Below are positions 31,104-40,689 of a stretch of 41,290 nt of DNA, in pieces. The DNA comes from Sphaeroforma sirkka. Its lineage: Eukaryota; Opisthokonta; Ichthyosporea; Ichthyophonida. The notes under the pieces are model-generated. The model was not told the origin of the DNA, ran no database searches, and saw nothing but the letters and a program-made list of their open reading frames with translations. The stretch is taken from positions 1 through 41,290 of the forward strand of contig LUCW03001479.1 of assembly GCA_001586965.3 (NCBI GenBank). The letters run 5' to 3'. Within the stretch, counting starts at the first letter, position 1; each line of letters opens with the position of its first letter. Position numbers and translations under genes: made by a program.

Positions 31104-33345
31104 ATGTCCTACCCCCCGCCAAAGTCGTAGACAGCAACTCTTGAATCCTGAGCGCCGCAAGGAAGATGATATCGACCGACGTGGAACTAAACGTCGTCAG
31201 TCCCATACGGAACGCTTCGCTCCGCACTCAGGTCAGGCTCTGGAGGGGCAACAACAGACACATCTTGGGGCTCCACACATTATTTCCGCGGACGACAAGA
31301 AGCCACCAACAGCAAACAAAATGGACCTGCACAATCTGACGAGGATGTCATATTCGAGGGTGAGACCAAGGAAGTACCCGACCTGCGTGCGGACAGTAGT
31401 CAGACTTTTATTGGTGAACAGGTAGCCAGTGAAGGGCTGTCCCCTCGTTCGTCTCGGGATACTCCAGGGCCTTATTTCCCAGTAATGATCCACCACGCCT
31501 CCCACCTAACAAGCGGAAGCGTCACCGGAACCGTACCAACAACAAGGAAACGGCACGGGAACAATCGTCAGCTCAGAAACTCACGGAGCTGATGACACAA
31601 CAGCAGTCTCTCTTTGAAAAATACGAACAGAGGTTACAGCGCATAAACGCCGGACGAACTACAATAGGGCCGGCCGCTAAGGAGAGTTCTTCTGACGCAC
31701 ACGAACGGGTACAGGCAGTACCAGAGGACGAAGACAACCCTACCTTCCGAATTCAAGGATGTGAGCGTCCGTTTTATGGACTCGGGTACAAATCACCAGG
31801 GTCAGAGGACAGTTCAACCAAGGAGGATGATACTCTGTCTGCCAGTGAGAACACACCAACTTTTCAAGAGTTCGCACATGAACAAGTATTAGCCAGGCAG
31901 AATCCTCAAGGTAAGGAGGCGGTGAAGAATAGACAGGACCGATTAAGTACGAACCTGCGCCAACAACAGCAACGTCAGTGGGGCGAGAAAGAAGCGCCCA
32001 GTGAATATGTACAGACACCTAAACGACAAGAGAAGGAGACAACAGTGCCTCCGCCCACACCGGCTAGTATCGAGAAAAGGCGACAAGCGCTACACGCACG
32101 GATACTACATTTAAGTGACGAACTATGCCAAGCAATCGAGGAGAATAACACGGCTCGAGCTGAAGCTCTTCAGGGCGTGATTGAGACACTTCGAGCTACA
32201 TTAGAGTCCCGACCGGTAGAGAAGCGTCCCGTACCTTCACCACGTACGTGGCCTGATTGGCCGTCGAACAGATACTACCTACATGATATTATGGAACGGG
32301 ACACAAGAGGGGCTCTCCTCGAGGCGTTCAAGAACGCACAAATCGCAGGGCTGGACGAGAGTTGGAACCTTACATGGTTTCATAAGGTACTATCTTACTT
32401 CAAGGCGGAGAAGTCAACGCTGGACTACATCCGCGACAACTCTGAACGGTTGAAGACATGCACACCTCAGCTACAGATCGAACAGATCTGTTCGCACGAA
32501 ACACAAGCCACTGTCGATCCCGCGTTTCGCAAGTTAGCCAAGGGCCAAAGTCGGAACATGCACACTCCTCTTATGGAACAAATGACACAGCTCATGGAGA
32601 ACCACAGGAGGGCACGTGAACGGTGCCAGACAGATGCCGACTTCCAACAGAATTTAGTGAACCACTGCATTGTACAACTGTTAGAAGAAGCTCTCAACGG
32701 CCGTACGTATGAACGTACTCTACAGTTGCATCCCAAATGGCAACTGATGGAGACACACGAGCTTATACAGCTGTTGAGCCCTGACATTCAGGATGCACAG
32801 CAACGTACGACAGCACGTTTCCAGGGTCGCAACAACCGCGAGGGCCCGACGACCAATGGAAGTCGCGACCACACCAATAGCCCCCCAACCTACAGACGAG
32901 TAGACGACAAACGCAGAATTGGACTCAACGGCCCCAACCTACGGTACCAACGACTTGTGCGGGGTGCCAGGCACAGGCGCCACCAGGTGGTAGGCACATC
33001 CCACGGTGTCATCATTTCAGGGCGTCGCAAGCGGTGAGCTCGGAGGGTCGGGCAAGGCTATACGACAACAACCGTCCTTTGAGGGACGTACAATCGGTAC
33101 ACAGACCGTCCACAACGTCAACCGCAGGACAGGGGCAGAATACATCCCAGACTAGAGACGTAGTCACAATACGTCCGACGCCTCAAGTACAGGTGAATGC
33201 GATTACACAGGACGAAGACTTGGCTCCACCATCGGAAGCTACAGAGATTCATATCAACACGATCCTTTACGAAGACTTCGAGCACATGACGTCAACACCA
33301 AACCACACCTATGAGACGTGGGAGTCGGTAGCCGATCATGCATGA
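31104..33345 (+). pseudogene. Element C gag
   Basis: The main open segment is 31592-33037 (481 codons) with the same layout as B: KYEQRLQRINAG, helix ALHARILHLSDELCQAIEEN, WPDWPSNRYYLHDI, ERTLQLHPKWQLMETHELI. A lost G near 32882 shifts the nucleocapsid out of frame; the C-x2-C-x9-H-x3-C box is still readable in another frame at 32956-33009. The original frame resumes from about 33034 and ends in UGA at 33343-33345. Upstream coding-like sequence starts near 31104; it keeps the CCCC run lost in B, but has lost a C near 31470 that B keeps. So the two copies carry different breaks. Confidence 0.85.
33343..33345 (+). other. UGA separating gag and protease in one frame
   Basis: GAT-CAT-GCA-TGA-GAG-GTG-AGG: the gag and protease frames are the same on both sides of the stop. 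Element B has the identical sequence at 10636-10638. This is the arrangement of elements that make Gag-Pol by stop-codon readthrough. Confidence 0.7.
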
Positions 33346-33348
33346 GAG

Positions 33349-33858
33349 GTGAGGGTGTCTGAGTCGGATAGGAGCTTCATATTTGTTACCACGATTGGAG
33401 CAGTGATGGCAATACAAGACCCATTGCTGACGTCAGACAACCGAGTCTATATTCAAGTACAAACCAACGGACGTACGTTCAAAGCCTTGATAGACACGGG
33501 AGCAAATAGAAGTTGTATCTCACAGACATCCGCAGACCTCCTTGGCCGACCAATAACTCCGGCACCACCTGGGTCATTTATATATTTAGCTGACAAGGCG
33601 GTGCGAACTCCTCGACTGGGGACGACGGAAGTGGTACCTATAAGGTACGGTACCAGAATTATCGACGGTTCATTAGAATTGATGAACTTGCCGACGGGTA
33701 TAGATGTTATAGTGGGGCAAGATATGTTGAAAGGCTTGGGCCTATACATAGGCGGTATCCAATCGCCACTTGCACCAATAGAACGTCTGGAAGGGAGTGA
33801 GGTAACCATCCCAGTAAGCCATGAACAAGCGTTGCAGATGCGGCGATCGGGCGCGTAA
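33349..33858 (+). CDS. Element C aspartic protease
   Basis: Open for 169 codons after the gag stop. Retropepsin active site FKALIDTGANRSCISQ, middle FIYLADKAVRTPRLGTTEVV, and IDVIVGQDMLKGLGLYIGG near the end. No ATG at the start, in keeping with translation by readthrough from gag. One inserted G near 33848 throws the frame out just before RT (SGA then stop where B reads SARNFVSDRW). Confidence 0.85.
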   Translation: MRVSESDRSFIFVTTIGAVMAIQDPLLTSDNRVYIQVQTNGRTFKALIDTGANRSCISQTSADLLGRPITPAPPGSFIYLADKAVRTPRLGTTEVVPIRYGTRIIDGSLELMNLPTGIDVIVGQDMLKGLGLYIGGIQSPLAPIERLEGSEVTIPVSHEQALQMRRSGA

Positions 33859-35024
33859 CTTCGTATCCGATCGATGGCTCCCCTATGTGGATGAACAAGT
33901 GAAGAAGTGGTTGACGGATTTGGTGATCACGAAACGAACGACACCAACGACTGTTAATCTTCCTCTCCTTGCGGTACCGACATTCGATGCGGAAGGCAAC
34001 GTCAAGAAGGTACGCGTGTGTTTAGACATGCGTGCCGTTAACGCGCTTATTCCTGGTGACCAGTTCCTGATCCCCAAGGTCAACGAACTCATATCTCGCC
34101 TCAAGAGTAAGAAGTACTACACGACGCTGGACATATCGGCTGCATACCACAGGCTGCCCATCCATCCAGACTCACAATACTTATTTAGTTTTACACACGA
34201 ACGTTATCAGTACTCGTTCACATCAGCACCGTTCGGTCTTCATGTACTCACGCAGCAGTTCAACGTACCTTGAGTACAATACTTGATGGCTTACCGGTTC
34301 ACCACTATATCGATGACATAGTTATCGCCAGTGACGGTTATGACGAACACGTTAGGACGGTGCAGAAGGTGATACAACGCTTAACATACCACAGTTTTAA
34401 GCTTAACCCTGCCAAGTGCCACTTCGCTATCTCCGAAGTCATGATCCTAGGGAAGAAAGTATCGGCACAAGGCATTGACATTGACCATGAAAAGCAGGCC
34501 AAGCTGATCGACTGGCCCACACCACTACGGTACAAAGATATAACCTCGGCGTTGGGTTTAGCAAATTACCTCCACGAACATCTGCCTAATTTCGCGAACA
34601 CGGTTGCATCCTTGCGCGAATCTTGCAAACTCAAACCAAAGGAGTTGATAGGTGATCGTTGGGAGGAGAGACATGCACAGGCGTGGCAGGCAATGAAGGA
34701 CGCAGTGGTGAATGCTGTGGCGTTACACTTTCCGGTCGACGGCATTCCTCTGAACTTGGAAACCGACGCTAGCGATTACGGTTTAGGGGAGCGCTATTCC
34801 AATGGGTCAACGGTAAGAAACATTACTTAATGTTCTTTAGTAAGACTCTGAACCATGCGCAACAGAACTACGCCACACCTATGAAGGAGTTACTGGCATT
34901 GGTATATGGACTGACACATTTCAGGGAATACTTGGATGGGCAACGGTTTGCGGTCTTCACGGACCACAAGGCCCTTGTGTATATGAACACACAGCTCAAG
35001 CTTAATCCGATGCTTCAGAGATAG
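33821..35024 (+). pseudogene. Element C reverse transcriptase and RNase H
   Basis: RT in two frames: 33821-34273 (VITKRTTPTTVNLPLLAVPT, VRVCLDMRAVNALIPGDQF, YYTTLDISAAYHRLP with the first Asp, SFTSAPFGLHVLTQQF) and 34270-34830 (VHHYIDDIVIASDGYDEH with YIDD at 34306-34317, PAKCHFAISEVMILGKK, LETDASDYGLG). The break between them is a lost T near 34262. RNase H resumes at 34830 (MFFSKTLNHAQQNYATPMKE, TDHKALVYMN) after a lost G near 34789 that B shares, and meets TAG at 35023-35025, where B has TGG. Confidence 0.88.
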
Positions 35025-35025
35025 C

Positions 35026-36158
35026 ATCATATCATCGCGCCATTCAACTTTACCATATCGCATATACCAGGAGAGACAAATGTGCTCCCGGACATGTTAA
35101 GTAGAGTACACACGGGGACAGCGGAGCAGGACGAACTCGAAATAATGTATACAGACGGCTGGCAGTTATTCCCTAGTTACTTTGAACAAGCGCAACAACA
35201 CTTTGGACCGAATGACATAGATGTATTTGCGGACCCAACCAACGCTCAGCTTCCTCGGTTCTGGACGAAGGATGATGGGGAAGGAGCGTTTGCCCACGAC
35301 TGGTCGATAGTCGATGGATGGATGAACCCGCCTTGGGAACAGATACACAGGATGTTACGCAAGATACGAGCCGACGGTGCACGGGCCACAGTATGTCTAC
35401 CATGGGTACCAAGAGCACCATGGTTCGACCTGTTCAAGCAGTTATTGCAGACAGAACCGGTGCTGGTACCACGGACACCACACACGTTCCTCAAGTACGC
35501 TTAGTACGCATGTGGGAAGACACCATGGGGTCATACCGTAGTAGCACGGGTGGGTCCTCCCAATGGATTCAAACTGGACCCGCTGTTTTCACAGCGACTT
35601 GGTTTTGCAGAACCAAAGCATACAAAATATGTCATGTGCTTAGACACAGCGCGAGAAATCTCAGTGGCACTGGCAGAGGCAGAGTGTCAACCGGCGTTTG
35701 CACAAGCGAGTCCGGCGGAGAAACAGCGTCGTACGCAACTCACGCAAGCGCAACACGAACAAGGACATCATGGGGCGGCGGACACAGTCCAACAACTTCG
35801 TCAGAACGGTCACATTTGGCCAGGGGCACTTGAGTTAGCCACAGAAGTTAAGCGGCAATGTGGCACATGTTTGGGACAGGACACACTTCGTAAAGGTTTC
35901 CACCCGATGATTAGCATCGATGCACGCTACCCGTGGGACCATATTCAAGTGGACTACATCCCGATGCCACTGGAGTCCAGACGCAAGAACAATTATATTC
36001 TTTACGTCTTAGACATCGCCACAGGCTATTCTATCCTTCGAGCCACACCGGACAAGACAAAGGAAACCACGACACAGACACTCATAGAGATTTTTGGTGA
36101 ACATGGTTTCCCCGTAAAATCCAAACAGACATGGGGAAGGAGTTCACCAACAAGTTAG
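35026..36158 (+). pseudogene. Element C NPPW domain, HHCC finger, first integrase Asp
   Basis: Open 35082-35504: SRVHTGTAEQDE, NDIDVFADPTNAQLPRFW, DGWMNPPWEQIHRMLRKI (NPPW at 35325-35336), ATVCLPWVPRAPWF. It is cut by TAG at 35502-35504, where B has AAG. Then 35550-36158 follows: HEQGHHGAADTVQQLRQNGH...CGTCLG finger and YPWDHIQVDYIP with the first integrase Asp. The end is shifted by the lost C near 36112, shared with B. The extra domain is about 145 residues long. B has Gly-Gln after NPPW, C has Glu-Gln. Confidence 0.87.
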
Positions 36159-37008
36159 TGGAGCTTCTGGTCCAGGAAGTGGGGATGCTACATAAGGTGT
36201 CTCCACCATATCGACCCCAAGTGCTGGGCGCGGCAGAACGACGTCACAAGGAGATTACACGTTCTATTCGACAATGCTGTGAGGCAGTTCCCTTCGATGG
36301 GACGAACGCCTTCCGTTTACGATGCTATACCAGAACCTTCGGATATCCCGTCGCCATAAGAGTGCACCGTTTAGCGTGTACTTTGGCCGCCGCCATGTTC
36401 CGTTCGCCGATTTCACGGACGAGTTACCGGATTCTCAGCCGATGACGAATGACACCTGGGCACAACGATTAGACCAGTTACAGGACACTATATTGCCGAC
36501 CCTCCACCACATTACCAAGAAGTATACAGGCAAGCTTACGACGACGACATTTGACCGCCTGCATGCTCACGACTTGGTACATTTCGACGAAGGAGATGTG
36601 GTCATGGTACGATCAGAAGGCCGAACAACGAAGGCTATGCGGCCATTGTTTGGACCATATGTAGTCAAAGCTAGACACGGCCAACGCTACGAGTTAGCGA
36701 ACAAGGATGGTTCCGCCCCACCAGAATTCAAGACCAAACCGGTACGGGTGGAACTCCTCCGTTTAGTGCATAGACGCACAGACCCACCAATTAACGAAGA
36801 CTTATGGACCGAAGGAGGGGTGGAGTTTCGCCATATTATCACACATCGTACGAATGATGAGACGGGGAAATTAGAATACCTGGTGAGATGGCGAGAAGGC
36901 GAACCAACGTGGGAAACAGCAGAAGCTTTTGATGATGCCAACGATATCGCGGCCTACCACAAAGCTTCGCAGACACGGACACGTAAGCGCCAACGTACAC
37001 AGTTCTAA
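36131..37008 (+). pseudogene. Element C integrase core end and chromodomain
   Basis: 36131-36290 codes for MGKEFTNKLVELLVQEVG and YRPQVLGAAERRHKE (second Asp just upstream and Glu). After a lost base near 36293 the frame resumes at 36322: LRISRRHKSAPFSVYFGRRH, FDEGDVVMVRSEGRTTKAM, GPYVVKARHGQRYEL, then a chromodomain EYLVRWREGEPTWETAEAFD (from about 36870) and a basic end RKRQRTQF. Here the chromodomain is complete, whereas in B it is frameshifted. Confidence 0.87.
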
Positions 37009-37050
37009 TACTTTATCTTCAATATAACTTTGTTCTCGGATATCGAGCTC

Positions 37051-37350
37051 AAGCTCTGGAGCATAAACCAGCAACTCTAGCTCCCGAGTATAAACCAGCC
37101 ACTCGAGCTCTTGAGTATAAAAAAGCAGCGACTCTAGCTCCCGAGTATAAACCAGCAACTCTAGCTCCCGAGTATAAACCAGCCACTCGAGCTCTTGAGT
37201 ATAAAAAAGCAGCGACTCTAGCTCCCGAGTATAAACCAGCCACTGAGCTCGCGAGAATAAACGGTTAGCACTCGAGCTCGCGAGGGAAAATCGTCAGCGG
37301 CTCAAGCTCGCGAGGTTAAATGAGCCACTCTTGCTTCGGAGTATAACACA
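37051..37350 (+). repeat. 27-30-bp tandem array (array 1) in the 3' UTR of C
   Basis: About ten units, each AGCTC-nn-GAG then TATAAACCAGC or TATAAAAAAGC and (A/C)ACTC. Two unit types (CCC core and TTG core) alternate, so higher-order repeats of about 84 bp are visible. The last units diverge (GCGAGGGAAAATCG). Confidence 0.9.
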
Positions 37351-37550
37351 GCGAAATCAATCAAACAACTCCTTGGGCATTGTTTTGAAACAGCGGGTTA
37401 ATGGTTTGCACGGTTTCTGCCACTGGCAGTTTTTTCTCCGACACAAATACAGTCCTATATTGTACTTGCCAAACTCCTATATGCTGACACAGATGAACAG
37501 TAGCTTCAAGAATTCAAACACGACGGGTCGCTCGAGACGTACACATCGGG

Positions 37551-37716
37551 TCCTCTAGCTCTCTGAGGTAAAATGCCAGCACAATGCTCTAGCTCTCTGA
37601 GGATAAATGCCAGCACAATGCTCTAGCTCTCGAGGATAAATGCCAGCACAATGCTCTAGCTCTCGAGGATAAATGCCAGCACAATGCTCTAGCTCTCGAG
37701 GATAATGCCAGCACAT
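37551..37716 (+). repeat. 33-bp tandem array (array 2) in the 3' UTR of C
   Basis: Five units of AGCTCTCGAGGATAAATGCC plus AGCACAATGCTCT; the first two have CTCTGAG in place of CTCGAG. Between the arrays, 37351-37550 has no gene. Confidence 0.92.
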
Positions 37717-37775
37717 AAGTTACTATGCTATTCTTATCATCTCTGAAACTGGCACACTGCTTTTGTTCAGTGCTT

Positions 37776-38041
37776 CAGTTTGGGGGGGGGGTTGTGGTCA
37801 GAATACAAGTACTTATATTTATTTGATTATTTTAGGTTTATTACAAGTTTTACAGTTTATCAGAATAATCTGATAAACTGGGTTTTAGGGTTTTGCTGGT
37901 TTTACAGCACATGACTAATGACTCATTTAAGAGTCAGTCATTTTAGGATTACTGTTTATAATTACTAATAAATGAACAACGTCCCCCCTCCCTGAGGAGG
38001 GAGAACGTTGAGATACAGTTATCTCGCGTATACTTACTACA
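37776..38041 (+). repeat. Polypurine tract and 3' LTR of element C
   Basis: CAGTTT, ten G (37782-37791) and a T precede the LTR at 37793-38041. The LTR differs from the 5' copy only by a few single-base changes in C/G runs. AGGG follows at 38042-38045. Confidence 0.92.
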
Positions 38042-38045
38042 AGGG

Positions 38046-38375
38046 TTTTAACTGAGATGTTGGATTGTCTTAGTTAAACATGTGCGTTACGTTTGGTCAA
38101 ATGACAACAAGAATATTTGCAGTAAAAGATAAATTGTTCCCTAATGACAATCGTGTATATGTTACGTTACAAGTCAACGGATATATGCGATGCTCACACT
38201 CGATACGGGGGCGAACCGTTCCGTTGTCACTCCGGCATCCGCAACAATGGCGCAACTGTCTATTACACCACCAGCTAAGGAGAGTTACATATACCTGGCG
38301 GATAATTTTTTCCGCACTCCGCGCCTAGGCAAGACACACGCCACAACGGTGCAGGTTGTACGTTTGAACTTATGA
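38046..38375 (+). pseudogene. Element X/E aspartic protease
   Basis: MTTRIFAVKDKLFPNDNRVY and VTLQVNGY, then after one frame change LTLDTGANRSVVTPASATMA with an intact D-T-G active site, and ESYIYLADNFFRTPRLGKTH. These match the B/C protease in order. Nothing coding is seen from 38046 to about 38095. Confidence 0.78.
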
Positions 38376-39256
38376 ATTTACCACTTAACATTGATGTAAT
38401 TCTGGGAATGAATATTATGGGCCAGTTGGGCTTAGGTCTCACGGGACCATCTACACCATTTCCGGAAATCATTCGTAATGTTATGGATGCACTACTCGAA
38501 ACAATAGACATTCGCATGGCACCAGACTTGTCCGAGCCTGAGGATATAGGGCAACGACTATGGAAGTATTTAGATGCCAACCAGACTATTTTTGACGAAG
38601 CTAGATGTACGCTACCAGGCAGTGAAGTGTCCCTTTCCATACCTCGAGATAAACTGTTGGGCCTTCGACGGCAAACAAGGAACTTTGTGTCGGATAAGTA
38701 CAAACCACACGTCACACAACAGGTACATAAATGGGAAGATGAATTGATAACCAAGCGTCGTACGTCGGCGTCAGTGGTCAACCTGCCGTTACTAGCAGTA
38801 CCATCATTTACACCATCGGGGAACTCGCTAAGGTTCGGGTATGTTTGATCTGCGACAAATCAACGCCCTTATTCCGGGCGACCAGTTTACATTATCAAAG
38901 GTTAATGAGATTATCAGTAATTTACGAGGCAAGCGATATTATACCACGCTAGATTTATCTGCGGCATATCATCACCTCCCAGTCCACGAGGACTCACAAC
39001 ATATGTTCTCGTTTACTTGGGATAGTCACAATACTCCTTCACGTCGGCTCAATTTGGATTGTCGACCCTTACGTCACAATTCCAGCGTACAATTAGTAAT
39101 CTGATGGCAGGTTTAGACGTGCAGTGCTACGTCGATGACCTTATAATTGCAGCTGACAATTACGAGAGGAGCATATTGCAACAGTGGAGGAGGTCATCCG
39201 ACGGCTTACCGAAAACAACTTCAAGCTTAACTAGAAGAAGTGTCACTTTGCAGTGA
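38372..39256 (+). pseudogene. Element X/E reverse transcriptase
   Basis: The linker LPLNIDVILGMNIMGQLGL ends the protease, then VSDKYKPHVTQQVHKWEDEL, VNLPLLAVPSFTPSGN. RT palm: FDLRQINALIPGDQFTLSKV, YYTTLDLSAAYHHLPVHEDS, HMFSFTWD, then shifted, DVQCYVDDLIIAADNYE with YVDD at 39128-39139. At least three frame changes. YVDD against YIDD in B/C marks a distinct lineage. Confidence 0.82.
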
Positions 39257-39938
39257 GTGAGGTGTGATGGTCCTGGGGAAGAAGGTTTCTGTGAAAGGCA
39301 TTGATGTTGATCATGAGAAGCAACAACGGTTGATCGACTGGCCAGTGCCACGATGTCAACGGCACATAGCATCTGCATTGGGGTTGGCGAACTTTCTACA
39401 TGAACACTTACCCTAACTTTGCACATAAAGTGGCCCCACTGCGATCATTCTCGGGACTCGAGCCAAAAGAATCCATTGGGGATCGTTGGAAACCAGAACA
39501 CCAACTGGCATGGGATCAGATGAAGGAAGCAATTGTATCTACAGTACGGTTGAACTTCCCGATTGACGGGGTCCCACTAGAGTTAGAGACCGACGCTAGT
39601 GACTACGGTATTGGCGGGGCATTGTTTCAGTTGATTGACGGTCGCAAGCACTACTTGATGGTCTTTTCGAAGACTCTCAACAAGGCGCAATAGGCTTTAC
39701 GGTGCGTACGGACCATAAGGCGCTGGTATACATGAACAACCAGTTGAAACTGAATAGTATGCTGCAACGTTGGCATCATATTGTTGCGCAATTAAACTTC
39801 GTGATAACACATGTCCCAGGAGAATTGAATAAATTTCCAGACATGTGGAGCCGGGTTCATGAGGGCACGGCGGATATTATCTTTCCGGCCATCTTATATA
39901 TATCGTACTGGAAGTTGTACCCTGATTTCTTGGATTAA
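39257..39938 (+). pseudogene. Element X/E RNase H with internal deletion
   Basis: VLGKKVSVKGIDVDHEKQQ, NFAHKVAPLRSF, LELETDASDYGIGGALFQ, YLMVFSKTLNKAQ. Then about 28 residues present in B (NYATPMKE to DGQRF) are missing at about 39692 and a TAG stands at the join. It resumes with VRTDHKALVYMNNQLKLNSM and FVITHVPGELNKFPDMWSR. The stretch lost lies within the RNase H fold, so this copy cannot work. Confidence 0.8.
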
Positions 39939-40659
39939 GTTCAACACACTTCGGACCGAACGATGTGGACGCGTTTGCATCCAGCCACAATGCTCAATTA
40001 CCGCAATACTGGTCTTACGATAAAGACGGAGGCGCGTTCAAATTTGACTGGAGTAAGTACAATGCATGGATGAATCCACCATGGCGCCTCATTCATAAAG
40101 TACTTCGTAAAGTATTGGCAGATACAGCATCTGCAACAATATGTTTTCCATTGAACACACGCGCAACATGGTTCCTTCTGCTTCTATCGATGATGCAAGC
40201 AGATCCATTGCTAATCCGCGCACAGCCCATACGTTCTTGAAGCATGGTACACAGGCGGGTGGTAAAGTACCCATGGGAACATACAGTAGTGGTACTGTAT
40301 CGGGTCTCTGTCGGGATATAAAGTTTCTCCGTCGTTCTGATGTAACTTGGGGTCTCGAGGTACCTGTGTGTGAAGTAGCTAGTATTCGTTATCAAGAGAC
40401 ATGGGCACAACCGGCCATGACTAGACGTACTCGTCAAGTTGCGGAACAAGTACCTGAGATTTGTGTGGAGGCGACGGTGATTAATCACCCTGGACATGAG
40501 GAGGCTAACCGCCGGGTGCAACTTACTTGGCAGTTTCATGAACAAGGACATCCTGCTCCAGCGGTTACAATACAACAGATGCGAGACGATGGACATAAGT
40601 GGGACCAAATGCTTCCAATAACGGAAGAGATCCAAACTATGTCGTACATGTCTAGATAG
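39939..40659 (+). pseudogene. Element X/E NPPW domain and HHCC finger
   Basis: NDVDAFASSHNAQLPQYW in two frames, GGAFKFDWSKYNAWMNPPWR (NPPW at 40073-40084), LIHKVLRKVLADTASATICF, then shifted NPRTAHTFLKHGTQAGGKVP, and the zinc finger HEQGHPAPAVTIQQMRDDGH without a clear C-x2-C because the end is frame-broken. The NPPW site itself is fully kept in this decayed copy. Confidence 0.8.
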
Positions 40660-40689
40660 TGATACTATGACGAAGGATTTCATCCTTAA

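Larger units (their letters stand above)
29581..38041 (+). mobile_element. Element C: complete Ty3/gypsy chromovirus
   Basis: 8461 bp with LTRs of 246 and 249 bp that are almost identical, flanked by AGGG (29577-29580 and 38042-38045), a 4-bp target duplication. The order is leader, gag, UGA, protease, RT, RNase H, NPPW domain, integrase, chromodomain, array 1, array 2, polypurine tract. It sits inside element X/E between gag and protease. Frameshifts and two in-frame stops (35023-35025 and 35502-35504) break pol, so this copy looks recent but defective, unless the indels are sequencing errors. Confidence 0.94.
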
